Numbered from the stretch's first letter, positions 24,387 to 31,840 are shown. The stretch: 34,702 bases of DNA from an uncultured Treponema sp. (GCA_934691925.1 CAKUTI010000022.1:1-34702), one strand, 5' to 3'. Numbers and translations are program-made. The notes: generated from the sequence alone by a model not told the origin.

Positions 24387-24488
24387 GAGTACGAACAAGC
24401 AGCTGCAATCAGAGACCAAATCCAGGAAATTGAAAGGACTTACAATAAAAAGTAAATGTTTTTCGCGCACACGATGTGCGCAGCCTGT
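24387..24488 (+). pseudogene. Tandem duplicate of the uvrB 3' end plus its hairpin
   Basis: Bases 24387-24488 repeat 24247-24348 with an offset of exactly 140 bp. The coding part again encodes the last 22 residues of UvrB and its stop (begins EYEQAAAIRD, ends ERTYNKK). Six bases differ in the 22 codons, and all six are third-position synonymous changes. The 28 nt around the hairpin are identical, while 4 of the 5 bases just after the stop differ. The fragment has no start codon of its own and is not expected to be expressed. It looks like a remnant of a second, slightly diverged uvrB allele. The rest of the 343-bp spacer 24316-24658 holds hairpins and the rpmB terminator. Confidence 0.88.
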
Positions 24489-24581
24489 CAAAAAAGCCTG
24501 GCTGATGCTGAAACCAAGCGACCGCATACGCGCCTGAGTTCAGCACAGCAAATTTTAAAAACAAGAAATATCAAACAGGCA

Positions 24582-24612
24582 AAAAAAATCCTGCTGGAGT
24601 AAATCCGGCAGG
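24582..24612 (-). terminator. Terminator after rpmB
   Basis: Read on the minus strand, CCTGC pairs with GCAGG around a GGA/TCC-bearing stem-loop and is followed by ATTTTTTTT (the A-run at 24581-24588 on the plus strand). It lies about 50 nt past the rpmB stop. Confidence 0.75.
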
Positions 24613-24658
24613 GTCATCTAATCTTTAGAAATCGTTAAAGACTAATTCTGCAATTAGA

Positions 24659-24892
24659 TTAGTTAGCAGCCGCTACAGGCGCCATGTTTTCAGGTCTCAC
24701 AGAAATTTTCTTTGTAACAAATCCTGAGCGGTAGCAGCGTGTGCAAACGTTCAAAGTCTCTGTTTTTCCGAAATCTTCTGTCTTTACCTTGATGATGTTT
24801 GGTTTCCAAGTGTGGCGAGTGTGGTTATATGATTTACTAACTCTATTGCCATGCTGAGAACCTTTTCCGCAAATCTCACAAACTCTAGACAT
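24659..24892 (-). CDS. rpmB: Large ribosomal subunit protein bL28
   Basis: L28 is a structural protein of the 50S subunit. The 77-residue protein starts MSRVCEICGKGSQHGNRVS, continues with SHxx-type RHTWKPNI and ends with the usual NVCTRCYRSGFVTKKI. Cys5, Cys8, Cys50 and Cys53 form two CxxC pairs, so this is the zinc-ribbon (C+) form. A clear promoter (TTGACA, 17 bp, TATATT) stands upstream and a terminator downstream, so it is monocistronic. The AGGTAGG sequence about 8 nt upstream of the ATG serves as the Shine-Dalgarno. Confidence 0.96.
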   Translation of the reverse strand: MSRVCEICGKGSQHGNRVSKSYNHTRHTWKPNIIKVKTEDFGKTETLNVCTRCYRSGFVTKKISVRPENMAPVAAAN

Positions 24893-24936
24893 GATTCTAT
24901 ACCTACCTAAAAATGATTGCTAAATAAGTTTAGACA

Positions 24937-24965
24937 ATATAAAAAAATTACGGTTTTATGTCAAT
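24937..24965 (-). promoter_or_regulatory. rpmB promoter
   Basis: On the minus strand TTGACA (24965-24960) and TATATT (24942-24937) are 17 bp apart, a near-consensus sigma-70 promoter. GTCTAA follows the -10, as in the promoter at 22214-22243. Confidence 0.82.
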
Positions 24966-25051
24966 AGCAAGCAGATGGCTAAAGAACGAAAATAAAGCTG
25001 ATTTCCGCGAAAAAAACAGAAAATTAAATGCGAAACAGCCACTTCCGCTTT

Positions 25052-26047
25052 CTAAAACGCTTCAAGAACAAGACCGTCATAAGCAGGACTTACGCTGCCG
25101 CCCTGTCCCACAATTCTTTTCAGATTTTTATATTTTCCAAGATTTTCATCGATATATTCCTGAATCTGAACATGCGAATTGTCGTGGCAAATGTGCGTGA
25201 GCCAAGTGTGCTTCGCGCCGATTCTGTCAGCATATTCAAGCGCTTTGTCAAAATTGCAGTGAGTCGGATGAGGACGTTTTCTGAGAGCGTCAATCACGAG
25301 ATGCTCCAAAACTCCAGAAGATTCTTTTACGATTTCAATCGACTCGTCGCTTATGAGATTGCAGTCCGTCAGATAAGCGATTGAATGAAATTTTCCGTCC
25401 GAAGATTTTTCTTTTGAATGTAAAATCCAGCCGTAATCGACCATGCTTCCATGAATCATCGGAACTGGAACTGCCTCAACCGATCCGATTTTTACAGGAT
25501 TTGAACAAGAATTTTCGTCCGCAGGAATCAGATTGAGTTTTGGAATTCCGCCGCCAGAAACAACCGTGTTGAAAATGTACGCGAATCTAAAAACAAGGCT
25601 TTCAATTGTGCTTGAAGGCGCGTAAATTGGAAGTCCGCTGCCGGGAGTCTCGCGCACGGAATTTTCGCTTGCGGCAAGGGCAATCGCGTCGTTATGGCTA
25701 AGCGAGGAAGTTTCGTCAGATGAAACCATTTTTGGAGGCTTTTTAAAGCTGAAAATTCGCAGGTCGTCGAGACCGTGGCAATGGTCAGCATGCGAATGAG
25801 TGAGGAGAACGCCGTCAAGCCTTTTTATTTTGTTTTCCAAAGCCTGAATTCTGAACTCCGGGCCGGTGTCAATGACAATGTTTGTTGTGGAAGATTTTTC
25901 GCCGTCTTTGCGAGAATCTTCGTTTTCGATATACGCAGAACAGCGGTAGCGTTTATCGCGAGGGTCGTCTGAAGTGCAGACAGGGCAGCTGCATGCAACA
26001 ACAGGAATTCCGTGGCTTGTTCCTGTTCCCATCAATGTCATTTTCAT
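25052..26047 (-). CDS. Metallo-beta-lactamase-fold hydrolase, PhnP-like
   Basis: The 331-residue protein is predicted to be a cytoplasmic metal-dependent phosphodiesterase. It opens MKMTLMGTGTSHGIPVVACS, and the CSCPVCTSDD segment with paired Cys resembles PhnP and related cyclic phosphodiesterases. The metal-binding motif THSHADHCHG supplies His84, His86, Asp88 and His89. Later ligands are in VPMIHGSMVDYG, AYLTDCNLI and the His of HTWLTHICHDNSH. Family members in this group hydrolyse phosphoribosyl cyclic phosphates or similar; the substrate here is not known. TATAAC lies 7 nt before the ATG and no Shine-Dalgarno is present, another apparent leaderless start. It faces away from prs. Confidence 0.85.
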   Translation of the reverse strand: MKMTLMGTGTSHGIPVVACSCPVCTSDDPRDKRYRCSAYIENEDSRKDGEKSSTTNIVIDTGPEFRIQALENKIKRLDGVLLTHSHADHCHGLDDLRIFSFKKPPKMVSSDETSSLSHNDAIALAASENSVRETPGSGLPIYAPSSTIESLVFRFAYIFNTVVSGGGIPKLNLIPADENSCSNPVKIGSVEAVPVPMIHGSMVDYGWILHSKEKSSDGKFHSIAYLTDCNLISDESIEIVKESSGVLEHLVIDALRKRPHPTHCNFDKALEYADRIGAKHTWLTHICHDNSHVQIQEYIDENLGKYKNLKRIVGQGGSVSPAYDGLVLEAF

Positions 26048-26054
26048 AGAAAAA

Positions 26055-26060
26055 GTTATA
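26055..26060 (-). promoter_or_regulatory. -10 box of the MBL-fold gene, probably leaderless
   Basis: TATAAC on the minus strand ends 7 nt before ATG 26047. No clear -35 or Shine-Dalgarno was found. Confidence 0.45.
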
Positions 26061-26137
26061 GCACAAAAGAGAACAATTGAAAATTACAGGCAATAAAGAA
26101 GCAGAAATGAAAAACGAGAAATGCAGATTCCGAGTCA

Positions 26138-26161
26138 AAGCGAGCAGCAAACTGCTCGAGT
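26138..26161. repeat. Hairpin CGAGCAG-CAAA-CTGCTCG, first of two identical copies
   Basis: The perfect 7-bp stem occupies 26141-26158. About 24 nt including both flanks are repeated exactly at 29471-29494. It lies in the 252-bp spacer between the divergent MBL-fold gene and prs, upstream of the prs promoter. No T-run follows. Confidence 0.65.
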
Positions 26162-26240
26162 TCGGAATGGCGAATATGAGGAAAGTCAACTTAAAATTCT
26201 TAATTGCTCAGGCAAAAGCCAGTTCGGAAAACCGCAAGAA

Positions 26241-26269
26241 TTGATTTGTTTTAGTCAAAAAGATAATAT
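26241..26269 (+). promoter_or_regulatory. prs promoter
   Basis: TTGATT (26241-26246) and TAATAT (26264-26269) are 17 bp apart. The leader to ATG 26300 carries an AAGAGGAAGG Shine-Dalgarno. Confidence 0.6.
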
Positions 26270-26299
26270 AACAGCAACATTTTTTTAAGAGGAAGGAAT

Positions 26300-27556
26300 A
26301 TGCCTTATTCAGAACCAACCAACTTGGGAGTTATTGCTTGTCCGGGCGGCGCAGTTTTTGCAGATGAAGTTATCATGCATTTGCGCCATATGTATAAACA
26401 TCGCTTTACACTCAAAAATGACGTGATTTCAAAGCGTTACAATCTTGACAAGGACAAACTGGTTCAGGACATAAACTTCCGAAACGATTTGATGACTTCT
26501 GACCTTGTTGTGCGCGGAACAACTGACAAATACCGTGTGCCGAATTTCAAGATTGACACACGCTTTACTTGGTTTGCGAACGGCGAAGTCAAGGCTGAGC
26601 TTTTGGACTGCGTGCGCGGAAAAGACATTTATATTTTTCAGGATGCGGAAAACCACGTGCCGATTCCGATGAACGGCGGAAAAAATCTCGTTACGTTCTC
26701 TGTGAACGACCACGTTATGACGCTTCTCGTTACAATTGACGCGGTTCAGCAGGCTGGAGCAAAATCAATCACGCTTGTTCTTCCGGCATTTCCATACAGC
26801 CGCCAGCACAAGAAGAAGAGCCGCGAGGGACTTACAGCGTCGCTTCTCTGCCACATTTACGAGATGAAGCACGTTACGCGAGTTATCACGCTTGATATTC
26901 ACTCGCGCGAAATTGTGAACGCTTTCAACACGACTTATCTCGACAATCTCCACGCTTCTTACCAGATTATCAGAGAGCTTGCAAAAGTCGTTAATCTTTC
27001 TGGACCTGACAAGGAAGACCTGGTTGTTGTAAGCCCAGACACAGGCGCAATCGACAGAAACAAATTCTACGCGACAGGACTAAAAGTTCCGCTTGCGATG
27101 ATTTACAAAGAGCGCGACTATTCAATCGTTACTCAGGACGCGAAAAACACGAACATCAAGAGCATTAAGCTTTTGGGCGATGTTAAAGGCAAAGTGGCTT
27201 TCCTTGCAGACGATATGCTCGGAACAGGCGGAACTTTGCTTAAAGCGATGGGTTTCTTGAAGGAACAGGGCGCGACAAAAGTAATCGCCGCAATCTCGCT
27301 TCCGTTCTTCACAGGAAACGCGATTGAGCTTTTTGACCAAGCTTACAAAGACGGTCTTTTCTACCGCGTAATCGGAACAAACGCTGTCTATCATCCGGAC
27401 TTGAAAGACAAGGAATGGTTCATCAGCACAAATGTTACCGGACTTTTCGCAAACGTAATCACAAGGATTCACCACGATCAGAGCCTTAGCGACTTGCTCG
27501 ACAACCGCACGATTATCGACAAGCTGATTAAGAAAGATAATTCTGAATCAAACTAA
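26300..27556 (+). CDS. prs: Ribose-phosphate pyrophosphokinase
   Basis: It makes phosphoribosyl pyrophosphate from ribose 5-phosphate and ATP, feeding purine, pyrimidine, NAD, His and Trp synthesis. Recognisable elements are FANGEVKAEL near residue 92, the flexible-loop PAFPYSRQHKKKSREG, LDIHSREIVNAF, and the PRPP-binding loop FLADDMLGTGGTLLKAMG. At 418 residues it is about 100 longer than the common bacterial enzyme, with extra sequence at the N-terminus (YKHRFTLKNDVISKRYNLDK) and between motifs. The start is supported by AAGAGGAAGG. A sugar kinase gene begins 2 nt after the stop. Confidence 0.92.
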   Translation: MPYSEPTNLGVIACPGGAVFADEVIMHLRHMYKHRFTLKNDVISKRYNLDKDKLVQDINFRNDLMTSDLVVRGTTDKYRVPNFKIDTRFTWFANGEVKAELLDCVRGKDIYIFQDAENHVPIPMNGGKNLVTFSVNDHVMTLLVTIDAVQQAGAKSITLVLPAFPYSRQHKKKSREGLTASLLCHIYEMKHVTRVITLDIHSREIVNAFNTTYLDNLHASYQIIRELAKVVNLSGPDKEDLVVVSPDTGAIDRNKFYATGLKVPLAMIYKERDYSIVTQDAKNTNIKSIKLLGDVKGKVAFLADDMLGTGGTLLKAMGFLKEQGATKVIAAISLPFFTGNAIELFDQAYKDGLFYRVIGTNAVYHPDLKDKEWFISTNVTGLFANVITRIHHDQSLSDLLDNRTIIDKLIKKDNSESN

Positions 27557-27558
27557 GG

Positions 27559-28623
27559 ATGACCGACTGCATTCTCTGCGTTGACATTGGAACAACTTCG
27601 CTCAAGGCTGCCTATCTTACAGACAAGCCGGGCGAAGTTTTTGTTTCAAGACAGCATTTTAAGACAGGCGCGGCTTGTGAATGGCTTGACGCGCTCGCGC
27701 TCGCCGTAAAAGAGCTCAGCGAAAAAAACAAGGATTCTGCGGTTGAGGCGATTTGCGTGAGCGGAAACGGGCCGACAATCGTTTCAGAAGACGGAACGAC
27801 GCTTCTTCACAATGCGCAGCTTTCAGAAAATCTCCAGACCGAAATCAAAAATCTGAACACAAAATCGCTTTTTATTCCGCGGATTTTCGCTTTCAAAAAA
27901 ATGTTCGGCGAAAACTGGAAAAATTCGAAACACATTTTTTCAGGACCGGAATTTCTGATTTTCAAGATGACAGGAAAAGCCGTTTCGATTCTGCCGGAAG
28001 AACGCTACAAAGCCGCTTACTGGAGCGAAGCCGAATTTTCAAGATGCGGATTTTGCGATAAAGATTTTGAAAAGCTGCCGGATTTTGTTTCTCCAGGAAC
28101 GCTTGCAGGGCAATTAAACGCGGAAACCGCGATAAAAACAGGACTTCTAGAAGGAACGCTAGTTTTTGCTGGCGGACCGGACTTTACAGTCGCGCTGATT
28201 GGAACCGGAACAGTTTTTCCGGGAAGGATGTGCGACCGCGCAGGCTCCAGCGAGGGCTTGAATCTCTGCACAGAAAATCCGGTTTTTGAGGAAGGATTGA
28301 GAACGCTTCCGTCGGTGATTCCAGGGCTTTGGAACGTGAGCTGCCTTTTTGAGCCGGACAAAAGCAACGAGAATTTCGGAAAAGCGATTGAAAAGCTGAA
28401 AAACGCAGCGGAAAAGGCCGGAGAATATTTTCCGAAGTTTATGATAATAACAGGCGGCCAGGCTCTCGACAAAAAAAATATTGAGGAAAAAGAAAAAATC
28501 TCGAAAATGAAGATAAAAACTCAGTATTGCGCTGATGCGGAGCTTATCGGAAACTTGATTTTGGCAAGAATCGGGCTTGGAGACTACGACAGCATTGAAG
28601 AAGCGGCTATGGTTTTAGGTTAA
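27559..28623 (+). CDS. Short FGGY-family carbohydrate kinase
   Basis: The protein opens CILCVDIGTTSLKAAYL, the phosphate-1 motif of FGGY sugar kinases, and has VEAICVSGNGPTIVSEDG, PEFLIFKMTG and the FAGGPDFTVALIGTGTV region that corresponds to the second-domain phosphate/ATP segment. A final MIITGGQALDKKNIEEKEKI fits the adenosine motif. At 354 residues it is much shorter than the usual 480-520, so parts of both lobes are reduced. The substrate is unknown. The ATG follows the prs stop by 2 nt and AAGG overlaps the junction, so translation is coupled to prs, which suggests but does not prove a pentose-related role. Confidence 0.78.
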   Translation: MTDCILCVDIGTTSLKAAYLTDKPGEVFVSRQHFKTGAACEWLDALALAVKELSEKNKDSAVEAICVSGNGPTIVSEDGTTLLHNAQLSENLQTEIKNLNTKSLFIPRIFAFKKMFGENWKNSKHIFSGPEFLIFKMTGKAVSILPEERYKAAYWSEAEFSRCGFCDKDFEKLPDFVSPGTLAGQLNAETAIKTGLLEGTLVFAGGPDFTVALIGTGTVFPGRMCDRAGSSEGLNLCTENPVFEEGLRTLPSVIPGLWNVSCLFEPDKSNENFGKAIEKLKNAAEKAGEYFPKFMIITGGQALDKKNIEEKEKISKMKIKTQYCADAELIGNLILARIGLGDYDSIEEAAMVLG

Positions 28624-28650
28624 GCTTGAGAAAAATATAAAAAAAGCGAA

Positions 28651-28694
28651 GCGTTAGGGATAGCAACGGCGCGAAAGCGTTGCCGGCATTTTCT
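28651..28694. repeat. Partial copy of the GCGTTAGGGAT element
   Basis: GCGTTAGGGATAG at 28651 matches the left end of the element at 1266-1388. CAACG/CGTTG and GCCGGC-like small dyads follow, but no right-hand TAACGC end is seen. It lies 27 nt after the kinase stop. Confidence 0.45.
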
Positions 28695-28709
28695 GCACAG
28701 AATTTTTTT

Positions 28710-28738
28710 GCGGCTTTTTAGAAGCCGCACTGTTTTTT
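28710..28738 (+). terminator. Terminator after the prs-kinase pair
   Basis: GCGGCTT-TTTAG-AAGCCGC (28710-28728) is followed by ACTGTTTTTT. Confidence 0.85.
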
Positions 28739-28761
28739 GATTTTTGCAAAAAAATAAAAAT

Positions 28762-29418
28762 ATGAAATTTTTTAACATTCCACAGAATCCGAAAGTTCTG
28801 ATTTTTGACATTGACTCCACGCTTTACACTTGCCCCGAATATGCGCACGAGCAGATTGACTCGCAGGTGCGGCACTGGGCGGCTTTGAACAAGATGAGCG
28901 CGGAAACGGCAAGAAAAATGGTCGCCGAGTACAGAAGAAAATGGGCGATTGACCACAACGGGCAGAAAATTTCACTAGGAAACCTTTTTACGGCTTTTGG
29001 AGTTCCGATTGAGACGAGCATTGAATGGCGGAAAAAACTTTTTGACCCGAAAAAATACCTGAAACGCGACGAAAATCTGATTTTAGCTCTTGAAAAGCTT
29101 TCTAAGAAATTCTTTATGATTTGCGTTACAAACAATCCTGTTGAGCCGGCGAGAAAAACGCTCAAGGCGATTGGAATTTCTGATTTTTTTCCGGAGATTG
29201 TCGGGCTTGACACTTTGAAAATCTCGAAGCCTTCAAAAAAGATTCTAGATTTTGCTGTTGAAAAAGCGGCAAAGGCTTTGAATCAGAAAATAAAATACGA
29301 GGACTGCGTTTCTATCGGCGACAGATACGACATCGACATTGCGCTCGCGCTGGAGCTTGGAATGGGAGGCGTTCTCGTGAGCGGAGCGGAAGAAGTCTGC
29401 GAGATGGAACTTCCATAA
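28762..29418 (+). CDS. HAD-superfamily hydrolase, pyrimidine 5'-nucleotidase-like
   Basis: The 218-residue protein is predicted to dephosphorylate a small phosphate ester such as a pyrimidine nucleotide. Motif I is FDIDSTLYT (with the two catalytic Asp), motif II Thr lies in MICVTNNP, motif III Lys in KISKPSKKILDFA, and motif IV is SIGDRYDIDIALALELG. The helical cap after motif I (YAHEQIDSQVRHW) and DIDSTLY resemble the SDT1/YjjG type of HAD phosphatases. ATG 28762 is chosen; an upstream TTG at 28744 would add only a Lys/Asn-rich leader. It stands alone between two terminator-like structures. Confidence 0.83.
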   Translation: MKFFNIPQNPKVLIFDIDSTLYTCPEYAHEQIDSQVRHWAALNKMSAETARKMVAEYRRKWAIDHNGQKISLGNLFTAFGVPIETSIEWRKKLFDPKKYLKRDENLILALEKLSKKFFMICVTNNPVEPARKTLKAIGISDFFPEIVGLDTLKISKPSKKILDFAVEKAAKALNQKIKYEDCVSIGDRYDIDIALALELGMGGVLVSGAEEVCEMELP

Positions 29419-29470
29419 GTTGGAAAGCTGAAAAAATATTTGAAACGGAATGTTCACAAAAAAAATAAAC

Positions 29471-29494
29471 TAAGCGAGCAGCAAACTGCTCGAG
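29471..29494. repeat. Hairpin CGAGCAG-CAAA-CTGCTCG, second identical copy
   Basis: The stem is at 29474-29491 and flanks match the copy at 26138-26161. It sits 52 nt after the HAD gene stop and upstream of tRNA-Arg, in a 190-bp spacer with no gene. Confidence 0.65.
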
Positions 29495-29608
29495 TCCAGA
29501 ATTGCACTAGCTTTTCAGCTTTCTGAGCTTTTTCAAGAATAAAATGTCCGCGCAAATCAAGCGGAAGTCTTTTATAAAAGTTGATTTTCTGATAGCATAT
29601 CGGAGTTC

Positions 29609-29682
29609 GACCCTGTAGCTCAGCTGGATAGAGCATCCGCCTCCTAAGCGGAAGGTCGCGCGTTCAAATCGCGTTGGGGTCA
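29609..29682 (+). tRNA. tRNA-Arg (anticodon CCU)
   Basis: The 74-nt sequence folds as a standard cloverleaf. The acceptor is GACCCTG with TGGGGTC (two G-U type pairs at the inner end), the D-stem GCTC/GAGC, the anticodon stem TCCGC/GCGGA around CTCCTAA, and the T-arm GCGCG-TTCAAAT-CGCGT. The anticodon CCT reads AGG (Arg). The discriminator is A and no CCA is encoded. A terminator follows directly. Confidence 0.95.
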
Positions 29683-29686
29683 AAAA

Positions 29687-29720
29687 AAGTCCACGGGAAT
29701 AAATCTCGCGGACTTTTTTA
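29687..29720 (+). terminator. Terminator after tRNA-Arg
   Basis: AAGTCC (29687-29692) pairs with GGACTT (29710-29715), with further CG/CG and GA/TC pairing inside and an ATAAA loop, followed by TTTTT. Confidence 0.82.
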
Positions 29721-29739
29721 TTGTCTGAAATCTAAAAAA

Positions 29740-30144
29740 CTAGTCGCGTGTGACTAAAAGCGCGCAAAGAACAATCAAGTGCATTGCAAGTTTGTAAATC
29801 CATTCGAGAACGTTCGGAGACAAGAATCCGCCGTTAAGGAAGTCTGCAAGGACAATCGCGACAATCCAAATCACAACGATTACGAGCTTCAGAATTGAAC
29901 CGAGTTTTCCCATTCTGTCGCCGATAAAAAGCTGCAAAATGATGAAAATTCCAGAAAGAAGCTCCACAACACCGAAAACAAGCACCACAAGTTTCCTTGT
30001 GTCGCCTGAGAAAATCTGGCGCAAGGCATCTGCGGCAAAGTCTCCGCCGCCCTGCAAAGCCCAAATTCCGCCGACTGCGAGAAGCGCGCCCACCGCGATG
30101 TTCAAGACAGTCCAGAAAATGCTGACGCTGCTGTTTTTTGCCAT
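29740..30144 (-). CDS. Small integral membrane protein with four predicted segments
   Basis: The 134-residue protein has about four hydrophobic stretches: IFWTVLNIAVGALLAVGGIW, LVVLVFGVVELLSGIFIIL, LKLVIVVIWIVAIVLADFL and LAMHLIVLCALLV. No family was recognised. AGGAGG stands about 9 nt before ATG 30144, so it should be well translated. It follows the ASCH-domain gene by 25 nt on the same strand. A role in the membrane is all that can be said. Confidence 0.75.
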   Translation of the reverse strand: MAKNSSVSIFWTVLNIAVGALLAVGGIWALQGGGDFAADALRQIFSGDTRKLVVLVFGVVELLSGIFIILQLFIGDRMGKLGSILKLVIVVIWIVAIVLADFLNGGFLSPNVLEWIYKLAMHLIVLCALLVTRD

Positions 30145-30169
30145 AATTAAATCCTCCTTTTTGAATTAT

Positions 30170-30628
30170 TTATGGTCTATAAATCACATGAAAGATTTGC
30201 GCGACAACTTTTGAATTCTCGTTGAAATCAAATCCGCAAAGCTCCGCCTCGTCTTTCATATATTCCATCTGTTTTTCGCGCCACTGCTCAAAATTCTCGT
30301 CCTCGCCGTCACGCTGCGCAAGCTCCCAGCTCACATCGCAAAAAGGAAGAACGTTCACGTCGGAAACTTCGATAATGCAGCGCGGCTCTTTGTTTCTGTC
30401 CTCAACAATGTAAATTTCGCCGTCCAAAGGCATTGGCTCGCGGTTCACAGCGTAGGAATCAAAAGGCGAAAAAAACACGGTTTTTCTGCCGGAAAGAACG
30501 AGATTCAGCTTTTCAAGGCCAGTAAAATTCGTGTCCTCAAACTGAAGCTCGCCCGAAAATCCGACTTCATCTTTATTCTGGTGCGTTTTTTCGAGAAAAT
30601 CATTCCAAAAATCCTGAATTTTAGACAT
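30170..30628 (-). CDS. ASCH-domain protein
   Basis: ASCH domains are PUA-like folds thought to bind RNA or modified nucleosides; some members hydrolyse N4-acetylcytidine. The start at 30628 has GGAG about 6 nt upstream and overlaps the previous stop by 8 nt, so the genes are coupled; the longer frame to 30652 lacks support. The 152-residue chain fits the long ASCH form: FWNDFLEKTHQN, LNLVLSGRKTVFFSPFDSYA, MPLDGEIYIVEDRNKEPRCI, SWELAQRDGEDENFEQWREK and VVAQIFHVIYRP. The conserved GxKT and the GE-x-x-W segment are present. Confidence 0.85.
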   Translation of the reverse strand: MSKIQDFWNDFLEKTHQNKDEVGFSGELQFEDTNFTGLEKLNLVLSGRKTVFFSPFDSYAVNREPMPLDGEIYIVEDRNKEPRCIIEVSDVNVLPFCDVSWELAQRDGEDENFEQWREKQMEYMKDEAELCGFDFNENSKVVAQIFHVIYRP

Positions 30629-30944
30629 TTTTATCTCCATGAACTTTTGCAAGCATAATAATGAACGCGAGAATCACAAAAAAGTAAACTGCGCACGTCA
30701 AGGCAAGCTGAATTCCGCCGACTCCAAGCCCGAAAAAGCCGGGACGCCCGAAAGTCGCAATTCCAAGACGTGACAAAAGCTCCAGCGCGACTTCTGCGTA
30801 AGAAAAAACTGCCGCCGCAACAAGGCAAATCCAGCTGCTCTCGCGAGTCTTGCTCCAAAGCATAATCGCAAGAAAAGCGACAATTCCGCCTGCGACGAGC
30901 TTTACAACAAGCAAAATCTGGTCAAGGCTCAGCATTTCTTCCAT
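30621..30944 (-). CDS. Small membrane protein of unknown family
   Basis: The 107-residue product from ATG 30944 has hydrophobic segments LLVVKLVAGGIVAFLAIMLW, WICLVAAAVFSYAEVALELL and LALTCAVYFFVILAFIIMLA, so three membrane passes are likely. AGGAG lies 12 nt before this ATG, rather far. The frame is also open to a TTG at 31016 that overlaps the upstream stop as TTGA, which would add a charged 24-residue N-terminus. The downstream ASCH gene overlaps its 3' end. No function is recognised. Confidence 0.65.
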   Translation of the reverse strand: MEEMLSLDQILLVVKLVAGGIVAFLAIMLWSKTRESSWICLVAAAVFSYAEVALELLSRLGIATFGRPGFFGLGVGGIQLALTCAVYFFVILAFIIMLAKVHGDKNV

Positions 30945-31012
30945 AAAACCGCAATTCTCCTGATTCTGAATCTTCGATTCTAAATCTTCGATTTCTGACT
31001 TTTCAGAGCGAA

Positions 31013-31840
31013 TCAAAGTTCAAAAGGATTTTTTTCCAGCTTTCTAAAGACTCCAAAATCCGCGCCGAACGGAACAATGCTCGGCTGGCTGAAATCCGGG
31101 CTTACAACAAGCTCGCAGACAAGGCAATGCAGGACAAAATCCTGATATTTTTCCTCGCTGACTTTCGGAAAAAGATAAGGGCCTTTCCGCGTCCAGTATT
31201 TTGTGACGATTTTGTCGTAAATGAACCAGTTTTTTTCCTCGCGCTCCTGCAGGGCTTTTACCAAATCGTAAACGGAGCGGGTAACGGCGGCGCACAAAGG
31301 CGGCGTGATTTCGCTTTCAAAATCGAATTTTTTGCTTGGAACTTTCTGATTTTCCGCGCAGACAAGACTGGACTTTGCGGCAAGAACAAAAATATCGTCA
31401 GTCCACGGCAACGCTGGAGCAAAAACAATGCAGTCAACATTTCGCCATTCAACGCTCACCGGATTCCACGGGCGGAAAAAACTTGTTCCGCTTGAAGAAA
31501 GCTCCAGAGCGGCTTTTAGCGCGCTGCTTTTCGATGAAAAAACGAAGGCTGTCCTGTCGTCTCCGAAAAGTGCTGAAACCGCGCGGCTGAGCTGGCTTTT
31601 GAATTTCACGTTTTTCGCTGAAAAGTCAGTGTAGAAAGAGCCTGTAATTCCGCGCTCAAGAACGTTTTTCAGGATTGTGAAAGTTCCTTTTGCGCCCCAG
31701 CCCAAAATCGCGCGGCCTGCTTCCTGATACAAATCCGTAAGGCGAACGCGTTTTTCCGTGTATAAAAAACATCCGCGGGCGCGCTTTACCGTTCCGTATT
31801 TAAGAGCAATATTTTCTGCCAAAATTTCTTTTGAATTCAT
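31013..31840 (-). CDS. Protein of unknown function with weak similarity to the start of PLP-dependent aminotransferases
   Basis: The 275-residue product reads GCFLYTEKRVRLTDLYQEAG, then RAILGWGAKGTFTILKNVLE near the N-terminus. This resembles the opening of class III aminotransferases, where a substrate-binding strand is followed by DLxxxxGxxxLG. The middle AFVFSSKSSALKAALELSSS resembles the PLP-phosphate helix of that fold, but I see no lysine in a convincing cofactor-binding context, and the chain is well short of the usual 400 or more residues. It may be a degenerate, non-catalytic relative. TATAAT lies 9 nt before the ATG with no Shine-Dalgarno. The function is unassigned. Confidence 0.55.
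   Translation of the reverse strand: MNSKEILAENIALKYGTVKRARGCFLYTEKRVRLTDLYQEAGRAILGWGAKGTFTILKNVLERGITGSFYTDFSAKNVKFKSQLSRAVSALFGDDRTAFVFSSKSSALKAALELSSSGTSFFRPWNPVSVEWRNVDCIVFAPALPWTDDIFVLAAKSSLVCAENQKVPSKKFDFESEITPPLCAAVTRSVYDLVKALQEREEKNWFIYDKIVTKYWTRKGPYLFPKVSEEKYQDFVLHCLVCELVVSPDFSQPSIVPFGADFGVFRKLEKNPFEL

Noticed and set aside
31127..31495. Plus-strand 122-codon open frame opposite the 31013-31840 gene
   Set aside because: It is antisense to a better supported gene with a promoter, and its translation lacks domain features.
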